From Dendrobium chrysotoxum (lineage: Eukaryota; Streptophyta; Magnoliopsida; Asparagales; Orchidaceae), in assembly GCA_019925795.1 (NCBI GenBank), contig CM034307.1, positions 65,968,864 to 66,032,863 of the forward strand: a DNA stretch of 64,000 nt, in the 5' to 3' direction. Below are positions 31,629-41,990 of this stretch, in pieces. Numbering within the stretch: the stretch's first letter is position 1; the number at the start of each line of letters is the position of its first letter. The notes below the pieces were generated by a model. It saw only the letters and a program-made list of their open reading frames with translations, made no database searches and was not told where the DNA came from. Both the position numbers and the translations under genes were made by a program.

Positions 31629-31641
31629 ATATGAACGATAT

Positions 31642-32372
31642 TTCTGTATTCAAATCTTCTGACATTTCTCATTACAACAATCAATATTAGTGTTTTTTTT
31701 TGGTGCTTTCAGTACTTTATCTATTCAATACACTATTATTGCATGTTGAGTAGCATGCAAGTTTGCTTTCTCTAACCATTATTTAGGACCGTAGCAAATT
31801 ATCTGGGACCAAATAGCTTGTCGAAAAACGTGGCAAATTTTCATACAAACATGCAACACGTAAATAAAGCATTTGTTGCAACTAAATTCAGCCAATTATT
31901 CCTCTCGTTCAAATAGCGACAAAAAAAAGATAGTCACTCACACCTAACTCTTCCCATGGAGATTGCAGAAATTCTGTCATAGCATCAGATCTTGAAGTAT
32001 ATAAGAATAGTTTATGTTTAACAATTGATTTACAAATTAAAAAGAGCCATTATTGGACCAAGTTGGAGTAGCATTCACTTGATTTGATCACCGTAAATTA
32101 TATTACCCACAATCCAATTTTATTTCAGATTAAATCAGCTGGCATTGTCACAAACTTTTCAATTGTTTTGCGACCATGCTACCCAATCACAAATTTATAA
32201 CAAATTTATAAAATAAAAAGTAATATGACTTCTTAAAGAAAGCCATATTAGCCAATAAGATACTACTAGATGGATAGATGACGTGTCATAAAGCTAAGGA
32301 ATAAAAATAAAAAGTAAATACAATGGAAACATTTCTATAAAGAGTGGTTTTTAGCCAAGCCAAAATACGAAG
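31642..32372. other. No gene seen; AT-rich noncoding
   Basis: Short frames only, no repeats of note. The sequence resembles ordinary intergenic DNA. Confidence 0.5.
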
Positions 32373-32380
32373 GTGGAGTG

Positions 32381-32791
32381 CAAGGGCGGAACCCCTTTGT
32401 TCCTAGGGGGCAATCCCCCCTCCGCCCGCGAATTTTTTTTTAATTATACGATTTTCTAGGTAATTTATCCTCCTCAATCTATTTTTTAGCCTTTATTACA
32501 AGGTTTTTAGGCAATTGCCCTCTAAAAGTTTTAAAATACTATGATCTTTAGGCAATTACCCACAGTATAATTAAACACATTGTGTATATGTATTATTATT
32601 AGGGAACGATAAACCAAATACAAAGAAAAATAGTAAATCAAAATTTGTTAGGCAACTGCCCCTTGATCCCGGGACCTGACCGGGCAGGTCGAACCCTGCT
32701 AGGGGGTGCTGCCCCCTTGGACCCTTGACATATCTGCCTATAATGACTTATAAGTTTGCCCCCCTGAAAATTATGACTAGTTCCGCCCCTG
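32381..32791. mobile_element. hAT-type MITE with near-perfect 8-bp TSD
   Basis: Termini caagggcggaacc and (reverse complement) caggggcggaact are typical of a plant hAT MITE group. The flanks are gtggagtg (32,373-32,380) and atggagtg (32,792-32,799), a 7/8 match to an 8-bp duplication. The 411-bp body contains paired GGGGGC-rich blocks near both ends and no coding capacity. Confidence 0.85.
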
Positions 32792-35347
32792 ATGGAGTGG
32801 CATGTAATATTCCAATATTTATAATATGAGAGAGCATGTAATCTTCTAATATCACTTATTCCTTGCATAGTATGGCCGTCTATCATCAAGTGACCTAATT
32901 TTAATCTTTCCAATTTTTTTCCTATTGAATCTAAGGAAAAGATGGGGCAACCATGCGCTCATGTGGAAAGTTACGTATGAAATTGATGTGGTTCTTTTGT
33001 GATATTGTCCTTGGCATTTATTTTGGTGTTTCATCACTAATCCATCTGATGACCTTAATTCATCCCATCATCTTATGCAAAATTTTATTCTTAATTTTTT
33101 TTTCTATAGTCTAAAAGCTAACTCTTATCTACATCCCTAAATTATAATGCTTCAATGTAGGCAAACAAATACATTTGAAGTAGCACATGGAGTTATATCA
33201 TGTAAGGCATATTGTCATGTGACTCTTCTAACTCAAATGAAAATCAAAGAACTCTTGCAAATCTTGATGATCTCAATATACTCAAAAAAGTTTCACACCA
33301 CATAATATGCATCTCACCCTAATTAAAGTCCTATTTGTAAAATAATATATTATAAATAACTAGTGTCTAGACCTATAGAAAATAATGATCATGTATGCCA
33401 TTATTTCATACATATGCATGTCATTAATTTGGTTTATAACTTAAGAAAATAACAATTGATCAAGGAACATATCAAAAAAATACGTTGAGTCAACCATCCA
33501 CTGATCAATGTGCCTGAATATATAATCACATGAAAAATCACAAAAATGATGTGTTTCATTTATTGGTATATCCTTCTAATGGTTGTGATTTATTTTTTTT
33601 ATCCTTCTTCAAATCCATATAACCTTTTTTTAATCTTCCTTTTCTTGTGCAAGAGAAATAATTCTTGTTAATGAACTTGCATCTAAAGGTAAATCCTTTT
33701 TTTAGTGGTCTCCTCCTTATAAAAAAAATTCCTTATTCTACCTTTTATTTATCAAAATCCTTGACTTAGAAATAATATTTTAATAAAAAATGAAATTTTC
33801 ATGTGATAATCTTATGATATCCTGTTCAAACAATATAGTGTCAAAAAAGTTATTATAAGAGGGTGATAAAAATCATAATTATAATAAAGGTAAATCCTCA
33901 TTATTCATAGTCACATAAATGCTATGTAAATCATGAATAAGTGAGTTATACTAATTCATGTGATTTGATTGAATTGACTTCTTACATGCACAATAAATAA
34001 AATACTTATTTTTTGATAGAGTTTATTTAAAACACTTATTGTGATGTCCCAGAATCTAATTTGAAAGAATTTTTTTTTAATATTTTAATATACAACATTC
34101 AGATTTATCTAATTTTTTTTATCAATATAAATACCAGTGAAAATAAAACTATCAATCAAAACATCAATATATACATCTATATTTATTTCCCCAAAAATCA
34201 TGTCAATATTTAGGATCTATACAATTATATCACAACTACTCTGTCATGAGTACAAAAAAAGAAAAGATAGAATAGTAAGAACCTGAATCTGAATTTGAAA
34301 GATCCTGATCAATTTCATCTCCTGCTCCCTTACCCTGACATGAAATCATTTAATCACATATAATGAGTTCAAAAGCCCAACAAGTAACCAAATCTTATAA
34401 TTGAACTCAAAGCATGACAAAGAAGCAATATGCATGTTATTAGTCAAATAATAGCAGTAGTAATCATATAATTATGAATTGATACAGAAATAGTAAAACA
34501 CATATAGTGATAATAAAGTCTATATATGATAAAATAATATAGTATAGAAGCAAGTATAATAATATAATGGAGAAATAAATCAATATGAGTGTTAAATCAA
34601 TAAAGCAATCGTTTCAGCACTATCAATCAAGAAATAAGTTATATAAAGCGGTAAAATTAAAGCATCCATAAAGACTGTGTCACAACCCAACCCGATCATG
34701 ATAGGTCTTATCGTGTTGAGTCATGATAGACAAATCCCAAAATCTAATTTTAGAATATTTTAGATTCTTTTTCAATTTAAACTTTAAAATAAACTACAGA
34801 CCTACTAAAATATTTAAGTACTAAAAATAAACTCTTCTATCATATTTCTTTTATTTCATCAAAATATATCTATACTACAGTATATGACTACCAATAAAAG
34901 CTATATAATTGAATAATAAATAAGTCATAATTGTATAAAAGTTAAAATAAAGAAATACCTATAACTCAGATCTGATCATGAATTATTAATCAACAGGTTC
35001 ATTCTCTTTCCCATATCCTAAAAACTATAAGCAAAATCATAGTGAGCTACAAGAACTCAGTAGGCCACAAAAATTGATCTAAAATTTTTAATTCTTTTAT
35101 TAAATATTTTAGTAAAAATTTTAAAAGCAGTTAAATGTAGTTTACTAAATCATTGTACTGATAAATATAATAAGAGTATAGCAGTTATCAAATTATTTAA
35201 ATAATAATATTAAGCAGATAAATAAATTAAAATTCATATCATATAATAGTTCATATCACAAGCAATTCATATCACATTTTTTAGACCCAAATAAAATCTC
35301 AAAGTATTCTGACCCCTCATAACTCCCTTTTGTATTTATAGCACTAA

Positions 35348-35410
35348 AATGTCTGTAGGCATCAGAACATAGCTTATAGCCATCAAATAATGCCCTATAG
35401 GCACCAAAAT
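35348..35410. repeat. Three 20-22-bp units around TATAGGCATCA
   Basis: Adjacent units read tgtctgtaggcatcagaac, atagcttatagccatcaaat and aatgccctataggcaccaaa. This is a degenerate short tandem inside the LTR-like area. Confidence 0.6.
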
Positions 35411-36899
35411 ATTCTATGACATAAATAAAATCTTAAAGGATTTTGGCCCTTTACCTCTTTTAACAGATATAATTTAATCACATATGCATATTTTTTATCA
35501 TATTGTAATAGTTAAAGTGTAATCGAGCACGTGTCAGAATTGCATACTTTTTTATAATGGTGGATAATAAAAAATCTACTAAGAAAAAATATTTTTAATA
35601 AATAATGAAATTACTAGAGATTATATAAAATAATATTTTAAAAGACTTTCATGCCACATCACTATTTTTAGCATCCAAATAATTTTCTATTCAATAAAAA
35701 TCTCACAAATTTCATAACTTATATTATAAAATTTCTAAAAGATATTCGAAATATTTATAATCTTAATCTTTATAATATATAAAAAATTATATAGTGAAAA
35801 TTTTACCAGTGCAAAGATATCATTTTTTCGGTAACGAAAATAAAATTTTAATAAAAAAATTTGATAAAATTATTTATTTTTAAAAATTGAGATAGGTATA
35901 ATTTGACTTACCTTGAGATGAATAAATTTCTCAATTGGGCTGACTCTAAAATCTCCAAAACTAGACTTTTCTCCCTCTCTCTCCACTCTTCTTCTCTTTA
36001 TTTCCCAAATTCCCTCTCTGTAATGGTGAAAATGAAAATGAATCGGAAAAATGACTTTTTAATAAATTATGCTTTAGTGGATTAGGATATTATATTTAAA
36101 TATTAAATAATTTTTATAATTATTTAATTTTAGCATTATATTCATCTAAATTTTTTTATATCTATAAATCTGGGAATTCAAAAATTATATAAAAATATTC
36201 ATAAATTAACTAAGCATATTCAAAATACTCTAGTGAAATAGTTTGCAAACAAATGCCTAACAATTCAAAAATCTCCATTTATGCAAACAAGTGTCAATTT
36301 CTTAAGGATTTTACCTAAGCCCATAAATTAGAAAAAAAAATTAGGGTAATTAAATTACAGCAATATATATGTTATGACGAAGATGGTTTGTGATTTGGAC
36401 TTATAATGTCTCATGAAATTTTTTTTTATTATTTTATGTCAAATAAATTCTTTAAAAAATTAAGGGTTTTTACAGACTATCAGAATCATATCAAGGTAGT
36501 AAAACTCTATAATGATGTGTATATACTATCTAGTTATTTTATATCAATATCAAATTAGTATCTTAATCACGTGCTCAGTATATCACGTGCTCAATATATC
36601 ACATGATCAATATCAGCATATCAGTAAAATTGATGGTAGTAATAGTAAATTCATACAATGATATTAAATCAGTAAATAATAATAATAATAAAATAAATGA
36701 ATCAATAACTTGTATTTCAGTAGTCAGATTAAACAAGCAAGAAGTTCTAGATAAATAGTGTTTTCCTGTGTCGTATCAATAAATCATTAGTTCAGTAAAC
36801 AGAGTTGTCACTCTTTACCTCTCAGCACTATAATCATCTCCTTATAACTCTCAATCAGGATCACGTAAATCAATAAAAGATAATACCAAGCCATAATAT

Positions 36900-36942
36900 T
36901 TAAAAGAAAGTCTGTCAGCCCATCATTCTGTACAAAGTCAAC
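36900..36942. repeat. Dispersed repeat shared with 47,790-47,831
   Basis: The core 'aaagaaagtctgtcagccc' then ctgtacaaagtc corresponds to 'aaggaaagtctgtcggctc' then ttgtacaaggtc near 47,790-47,831, about 80% alike by eye. Both are in plus orientation. They appear to be two decayed copies of one LTR family. Confidence 0.6.
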
Positions 36943-38576
36943 CAATCTCTAGCTAACGTCAGTGCAATCAGATTTTTACTTTTCATCATACATATTATTA
37001 TCACATCATTATAAAAATAATAACAACTACCTATTACTCAATCATACAACCATTTTCATTCTCAATGCTCGTATTAACATTATGCTTAAATAAAAATACT
37101 AAATTATTTATTCACTATAAATCATATAAAATTCAATAACTTTTATTTTACCCAGTTAAATTCAATATATTACAATCAAAATACTCATATTATCGACATC
37201 TATCACATACCAAATGTTATGCGGTAAAATTTTGCTAAAAATTAAAATATCACAACTTTTGTAAGTTTTGACTAAATAAAAATACATAAAGCACAAAATA
37301 CACAAAATCTTTGAAATAAAAAATAGGGTAATGATTCCTTACAATGAGACATGCAAATCTTCCGAAAAGGTTGACTGACGAAAATCACTCTACGGCCTTC
37401 AAATCCTAATTTCTATTTCTCTCTTCTATTTTCTCTCTTATTTCATTTTCAGGATCTCTATTTAGCCGAATAAAAAGCGTAAAATAAGATTTAAAGGATT
37501 CTTTAATGGGTTAATATATTTATAATAAAATAATAATATAATATAAATGTAATTATATAATTTATTCAATTTTCATGATAAATTTATATAAATTCTCTTA
37601 AATCTTCAAATTCGAAGCTCCAAAAAATATAAAGAAAAATTCATAAAATAAGTCATCATATTTAAAATTTTTTGATGAAATCGATTTGTGAAATGGACAC
37701 CTGACGATTTCAAAACCCCACTTGTATCAACATACATCAATTTCTTAAGGATTTTGACCAATGTCAAAAAATTTAAAAAAAGTATAATTAAAGCACTACA
37801 AATATATAAGAATTTGCTAGCTTCTCCCCTCGCACTCAACCTCATAGCCTCCCCTCTCACATGACTACATCCATCATCGACCTCGTTATTCTTTATCATG
37901 CCCTAAGTGTACTTGTATTAAAAAAAATTAAAATAAATTAAAGAATAATATTAATACATAGATATGTTTTAAAATATATTAATACAAATTGTTAAATTTA
38001 TTTTATTTTGAATCAAATATAAAAATAATTTATTGAATTTATTTTATAACCAATAAAATAATTAAGAGTATTTTAAATATATTAAATTTAGTTTATACTA
38101 ATTAACTCTTTAAAATACGAGTGATTTTTAAAAACTTATAATCAAACACCCACTTAGCCAGGTCAATCGTGATTCTGCCGCAAGTGATAATCACTTAAGT
38201 TAAGGGGTAATTGTGAAATAACGTGAGTCGGCAAATTAATAATGTTGAATAGGTAAATCCCACACTTAATAGGCCCACATGTCTCTACTCTATGGAATAC
38301 TAGCCAATGATGGTTCGCCATGCTATTGATGACCTCGCTGCTGTGGGCATGGGAAGCATTAACTCTCTACTAGATCTATATAAAATAGGGGAATTTACAT
38401 GCACAATTTTATATATTTATATATTTAATATTTAAATTTTTGTATGTATACTTATATAATATATGTTAGTATATGAATATTATGAAAATATGATGCATTT
38501 ATATATGTCACAATCATTGACTAGTTTTATATTATTTTATAGGGGTTTATAAAAATGAGAAAATGATTTGCTTAGT

Positions 38577-38589
38577 TGATCATTTTATT
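38577..38589. repeat. LINE target-site duplication, 3' side
   Basis: tgatcattttatt is repeated exactly at 40,636-40,648. The pair brackets the minus-strand LINE. Confidence 0.85.
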
Positions 38590-40635
38590 TTATTTTATTT
38601 TTAAATATGAACTTTATTAAAAACTTAAAAGGCGTACAAGAAGTATAGGAGCGAAATGACAGAAAAGGCACAAAAGATACATGATAGTTACAACCGAAAG
38701 GGCTCAGTTATTGGCTTAGGCTACCAACACCACCATAGCCAGGCCCAGACCATCCAATTTGGTGTGGCGAGTAGAAACAACCGAAGCAGCCAACCCAACC
38801 AAGCAATAAACCACAACCAAAGGTTGCCGCAAGCCATGGCAACGGATGTGAGCCCAAGCCACATCATTGCCCAGTAAAACCAAACTGCCTTCAGCACATT
38901 TAAATCGAAGCTCCACAGAACCGACAACAAGCAAAAGCCAACTAATGCAAAATCCAACCCCCATAGAAAGGCAGCAAAGACAACAGCACCAACCAACAAA
39001 TCACTTCCTCCCACGTTTACCCCTCCCACGAGCAGAAACAGAAACAACAGGACGATTAACCTTTAAAGAAAAATCCTGCGCAGTTTCATCATCCCCACTA
39101 GCTTCTGAAGATGAATCAGATGAGCACTGAAGCCAATCAAGTTGCACCCGAACATTCTCCCCCGAATTGGCAGCCACATGAGCAGCCAACGCCGAAGAAG
39201 GAACACAAGTAACATGGACCTTAACCAACTGACCAGTTATAAATGGCGTAACAGGTGTATTAATAATAGGAGGATCACCGGAAATAGGAGCAGCCAATGC
39301 CGAAGAATCACCAGAATTCTGCACAGCCACACAAGGCACCTCATTTCCATATAAAATACACGGTGCAGACACATCGGGACAAGATTTTGTAGCACAACCT
39401 ACAAGACCATCAGCACTAGCACTAGCCTTAGGGACCTCAACAACAGACGCCACATTGTTTGATGATAAAATAGGTAAGGGGTTTGGAGAAGTCGGCACGG
39501 GAGACCCCAGCTCAATAACAGGCGGTAAAACAACAACATCTTCTTCAATAATACCAGTGTTACAGCCCAAACCCTGCACCACATGCACCACAACAGTAGG
39601 ATTAACAGGCTCAACAGAGTTCCCAGAAACCTCAATAGGAGGTTTAACCGATAGGGGCAAATCCGCCGAATCCAGGACAGCAACCTTGGGACGAAAATTC
39701 CCAACAGCATGCTCGATACACCGACAAGAAGCAAAAAATTTAGGGAATTCATCCATAACCACTTGCTGGACAAAACCAAGCTTCTCAGAACCTAACCAGA
39801 CCTTATCAGGGTAGGATTTAGTGATATCCAGCTCCACTAATACACGAGCTAAAGACGGCCTAGAACCCAAAGAAGTAGCAACATCAATTTTTAATGGTTT
39901 GCCAAAGAGAGAGGCCAAACCATGAAGAATACGTGGAGAGAAAAGATGAGGCCACAGATTTGGAAAAGAAACCCAAATCGGGATGACCGGCGACTCGATT
40001 CTGACATCAACAAAGGGGGACCACTTGGTAAGCTTCATGTAACAATTAAAAACCAGATAAGATCTATGACAGAAGATGCGACAATAATCAAGGTCATTAG
40101 CAAGCTTGATAAGGACATGAGACAGATCCAGCAAGGTGACCGAAACCTCCCCATTGAGCTTGAGATTGAAAAAAAATCTACGAAAGGTATCAAGAGACGG
40201 ATGTTTAGTAGGAAAAAAACCAACTAAAGAGAATTGGAACGGAACAGCCAATGCCTCAATTTCTTGATCCGAAATCCAAAGGGAAGGCAAACCACGAAAT
40301 GAAGATGCCTGAAGTTCAGGAAAACCATTACCGGAAGAAGATCCCGAAAGAACATCCAAAAACGAACGCGAAGAAGGCGAACCCCCTAAAAAACCAGGGT
40401 CGCCAAGCTTCGGCGCCATGCCGGCACCGCCGGAGGAAGAAAAACACCAACAAAACAAAAAAAACAAAACAAAAAAGAGGAAAAGGACTTCCCTGGAGGC
40501 GAAACACCGCCGGAGAGCGTCCCGGCCAACGCGTAGGAAAAGCTAGGGCAAAGCCCTAGCGGAGCAGCCGAAAAGAAGCGAGGGGGTGAGCTTCTCAAGC
40601 TCTTCTTTATATAATATTAAAAAGAAGCGAGGGGG
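38590..40635 (-). mobile_element. ORF1-only LINE insertion (L1-type, ORF2 absent)
   Basis: About 2,046 bp bounded by an exact 13-bp duplication. In minus sense it has a GC-rich 5' leader (40,635-40,420), one long intact ORF with the DUF4283-type ORF1 domain (40,419-39,001), a roughly 400-bp 3' UTR and an A-rich tail (aaaaataaaataaaataaaa, about 38,590-38,611). No endonuclease, RT or C-terminal ORF2 domain occurs, so it could only move in trans. Clean ends, long TSD and an uninterrupted ORF1 suggest a recent insertion of an internally deleted or ORF1-only LINE, not 5' truncation. Confidence 0.85.
39001..40419 (-). CDS. LINE ORF1 protein (DUF4283 domain), intact
   Basis: 472 residues from the ATG at 40,419 (MAPKLGDPGFLGG). 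The first in-frame ATG was chosen because earlier in-frame codons are non-ATG leader. Residues about 60-190 carry the DUF4283 pattern of plant L1 ORF1/gag-like proteins: 'FSLVGFFPTKHPSLDTFRRF', 'LLDLSHVLIKLANDLDYCRI', 'PVIPIWVSFPNLWPHLFSPR'. Next come 'IDVATSLGSRPSLARVLVEL' and DKVWLGS. The usual CCHC-type knuckle follows at 'LPKFFASCRCIEHAVGNFRP'-like sequence but has lost cysteines. The long C-terminal part is proline/valine/serine-rich and ends in basic RGRGKRGRK. Such proteins bind the LINE RNA. No stops or frameshifts are present. The exact knuckle function is doubtful. Confidence 0.85.
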   Translation of the reverse strand: MAPKLGDPGFLGGSPSSRSFLDVLSGSSSGNGFPELQASSFRGLPSLWISDQEIEALAVPFQFSLVGFFPTKHPSLDTFRRFFFNLKLNGEVSVTLLDLSHVLIKLANDLDYCRIFCHRSYLVFNCYMKLTKWSPFVDVRIESPVIPIWVSFPNLWPHLFSPRILHGLASLFGKPLKIDVATSLGSRPSLARVLVELDITKSYPDKVWLGSEKLGFVQQVVMDEFPKFFASCRCIEHAVGNFRPKVAVLDSADLPLSVKPPIEVSGNSVEPVNPTVVVHVVQGLGCNTGIIEEDVVVLPPVIELGSPVPTSPNPLPILSSNNVASVVEVPKASASADGLVGCATKSCPDVSAPCILYGNEVPCVAVQNSGDSSALAAPISGDPPIINTPVTPFITGQLVKVHVTCVPSSALAAHVAANSGENVRVQLDWLQCSSDSSSEASGDDETAQDFSLKVNRPVVSVSARGRGKRGRK

Positions 40636-40640
40636 TGATC
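40565..40640 (-). repeat. Duplicated 5' end of the LINE leader
   Basis: The plus-strand word aaaagaagcgagggggtga occurs at about 40,571-40,589 and again at about 40,620-40,638, separated by a 31-bp spacer that includes tatataatatt. In element sense, the leader therefore starts with two copies of the same 19-bp module around an AT-rich TATA-like spacer. This could be a short promoter duplication. Confidence 0.65.
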
Positions 40641-40822
40641 ATTTTATTAATTTGAGAAAGGATTTTAAAAAATTAATGAAAATGTTATTTTAAAATATAA
40701 TTTCAATTTTATTTTATTTTAGTATAAACGATTCTCACTTATAATGATGATAATAATAAAAAAAATCACTAAACAATGAAAAAAAAAAGACTAAAGCAAA
40801 TATGTGACATCTTTCTCTGGGT

Positions 40823-41004
40823 GGAGAGATTATTACATGCAGAGTCCGTACATAGAGATTAGTTCGATTTTGTGACTGTGAACCGTAAAAGCACAGTTAT
40901 TATTCACTACTGCGATTTTACTGTTCACCCATGTGCTTTTACTGTTCACAATTACAAAACTGAATGATTTTTTATATCCAAAATTTGCACGTAATAATCT
41001 CTCC
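40823..41004. mobile_element. Small MITE-like inverted-repeat element
   Basis: ggagagattattacatgc (40,823-40,840) and gcacgtaataatctctcc (40,987-41,004) are inverted repeats with 17/18 match. The interior has further self-complementary pieces: gtaaaagcacagt and cttttactgttcac. The length is 182 bp. A target duplication could not be decided, so the superfamily is open. Confidence 0.65.
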
Positions 41005-41205
41005 TCTATGTGTGTATATATACTCCTTTTATAATTTATTATTGCTTAAAATTCTCGTTCTACTGCATTTGGCTTGTAACATTAATATAGTCAAATCTTA
41101 ACCTCAAACTTTGACTGAACGTTAACTTTTACAATCAAGCCAAAGCCGAATGCTTTATATTATATAGTTCGAAAAGTTGTGTAGTGGAAAATATATGTAT
41201 TCATT

Positions 41206-41716
41206 TTGCATAACAAAATATGCATGAGATTGCCTAAAAAGAATTTACATTGTCCTGCATTGTTTGGAGCTTCGAGCTACGCAAATAAAAAGTGCTCCAC
41301 AGTGAAGAGTTGGTTGGCTTTTGTCTCTAGGTACTATTTCTTCAGCCTCTGTAGCTTTAATCATGTATATGGAGTGCAAAGGAGAAGACATTGACAGATC
41401 ACATGCTTCAGACTTGCAAGTTGGCTACCTAACTTTGGACCTTTTATCAAGAATAGTTGTCGTTGGGCCCTCTTTCTTAACTGATGATCTAATTCATTCG
41501 AACAAGAAAGCATATCGCAGAAGCCTCCTTATGTTGTGGATGCCTAAGTATAGTGGGCATGCCCCGTTGATTGTGGGGGCATTCCGTCCATGCCAGCTTT
41601 TTCATGGAAAGCTGACGAGCAAAACGATGACCTACAGCAAAGTAGTAGCTTCCTATTTGATAGTTGCAAGTGTTGAGGCATGTAAAACTTTGAATTATAT
41701 AAATTTGATATATAAC
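41206..41716 (+). other. Unrecognised open-frame region
   Basis: An open stretch 41,321-41,812 encodes MSLGTISSASVALIMYMECK and 'GYLTLDLLSRIVVVGPSFLT' and then runs into the CACTA-like repeat. I recognise no family, and no second exon or promoter is evident. It may be a gene fragment carried next to the CACTA end, or chance. Confidence 0.2.
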
Positions 41717-41990
41717 CACCACAGAAAAATTTGTCATTACCGTCAGATTTTTTGGCGGACATATATGTATCGGAAAAAGCGGCGGACTAACTGGCGGAAT
41801 ATACGCCTGTAGATTTACGGCGGAATTACCGGCGTACTTTTCACCGCAAAGGTACCGGCGTATATTCCGCAGATTTTTTCGCCGGTATATTTTATATTCT
41901 GGCGCAATTTTAGCTAGAAAGTACCGGCGAAATCACCGGCGTAACTTGCGCCGGCTTACTTAAACTCTACGAAAACTCTCCGACGTATTA
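41717..41990. mobile_element. CACTA (En/Spm)-like terminus, other end not found
   Basis: It opens caccacagaaaaatttgtca, close to the CACTACAAGAAAA-type CACTA terminus. It then carries about a dozen accggcg/ggcggaa/cgccggt words in both orientations (41,745-41,965), as in the subterminal transposase-binding repeats of plant CACTA elements. No matching inverted end or transposase is visible, so this is a fragment or one end of a larger disrupted element. Confidence 0.55.

Larger units (their letters stand above)
32800..38570. other. AT-rich noncoding stretch with LTR-like debris, no gene
   Basis: Dominated by A/T runs. Three areas (about 34,300-34,400, 34,980-35,080 and 36,780-36,950) contain phrasing typical of gypsy LTRs, such as 'gagctacaagaactcagtaggcc'. 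CT-rich tracts near 35,965-36,020 and 37,410-37,450 resemble the CT-rich run near 49,770. I could not delimit any element or find a coding frame with a recognisable motif. Confidence 0.4.

Noticed and set aside
38716..38964. Hydrophobic frame downstream of LINE ORF1, possible ORF2 remnant
   Set aside because: No endonuclease or RT motif; it reads as G/T-rich 3' UTR ahead of the A-rich tail.
38656..40559. Plus-strand frames opposite the LINE ORF1
   Set aside because: Antisense shadows of a well-supported 472-residue ORF1; no motifs of their own.
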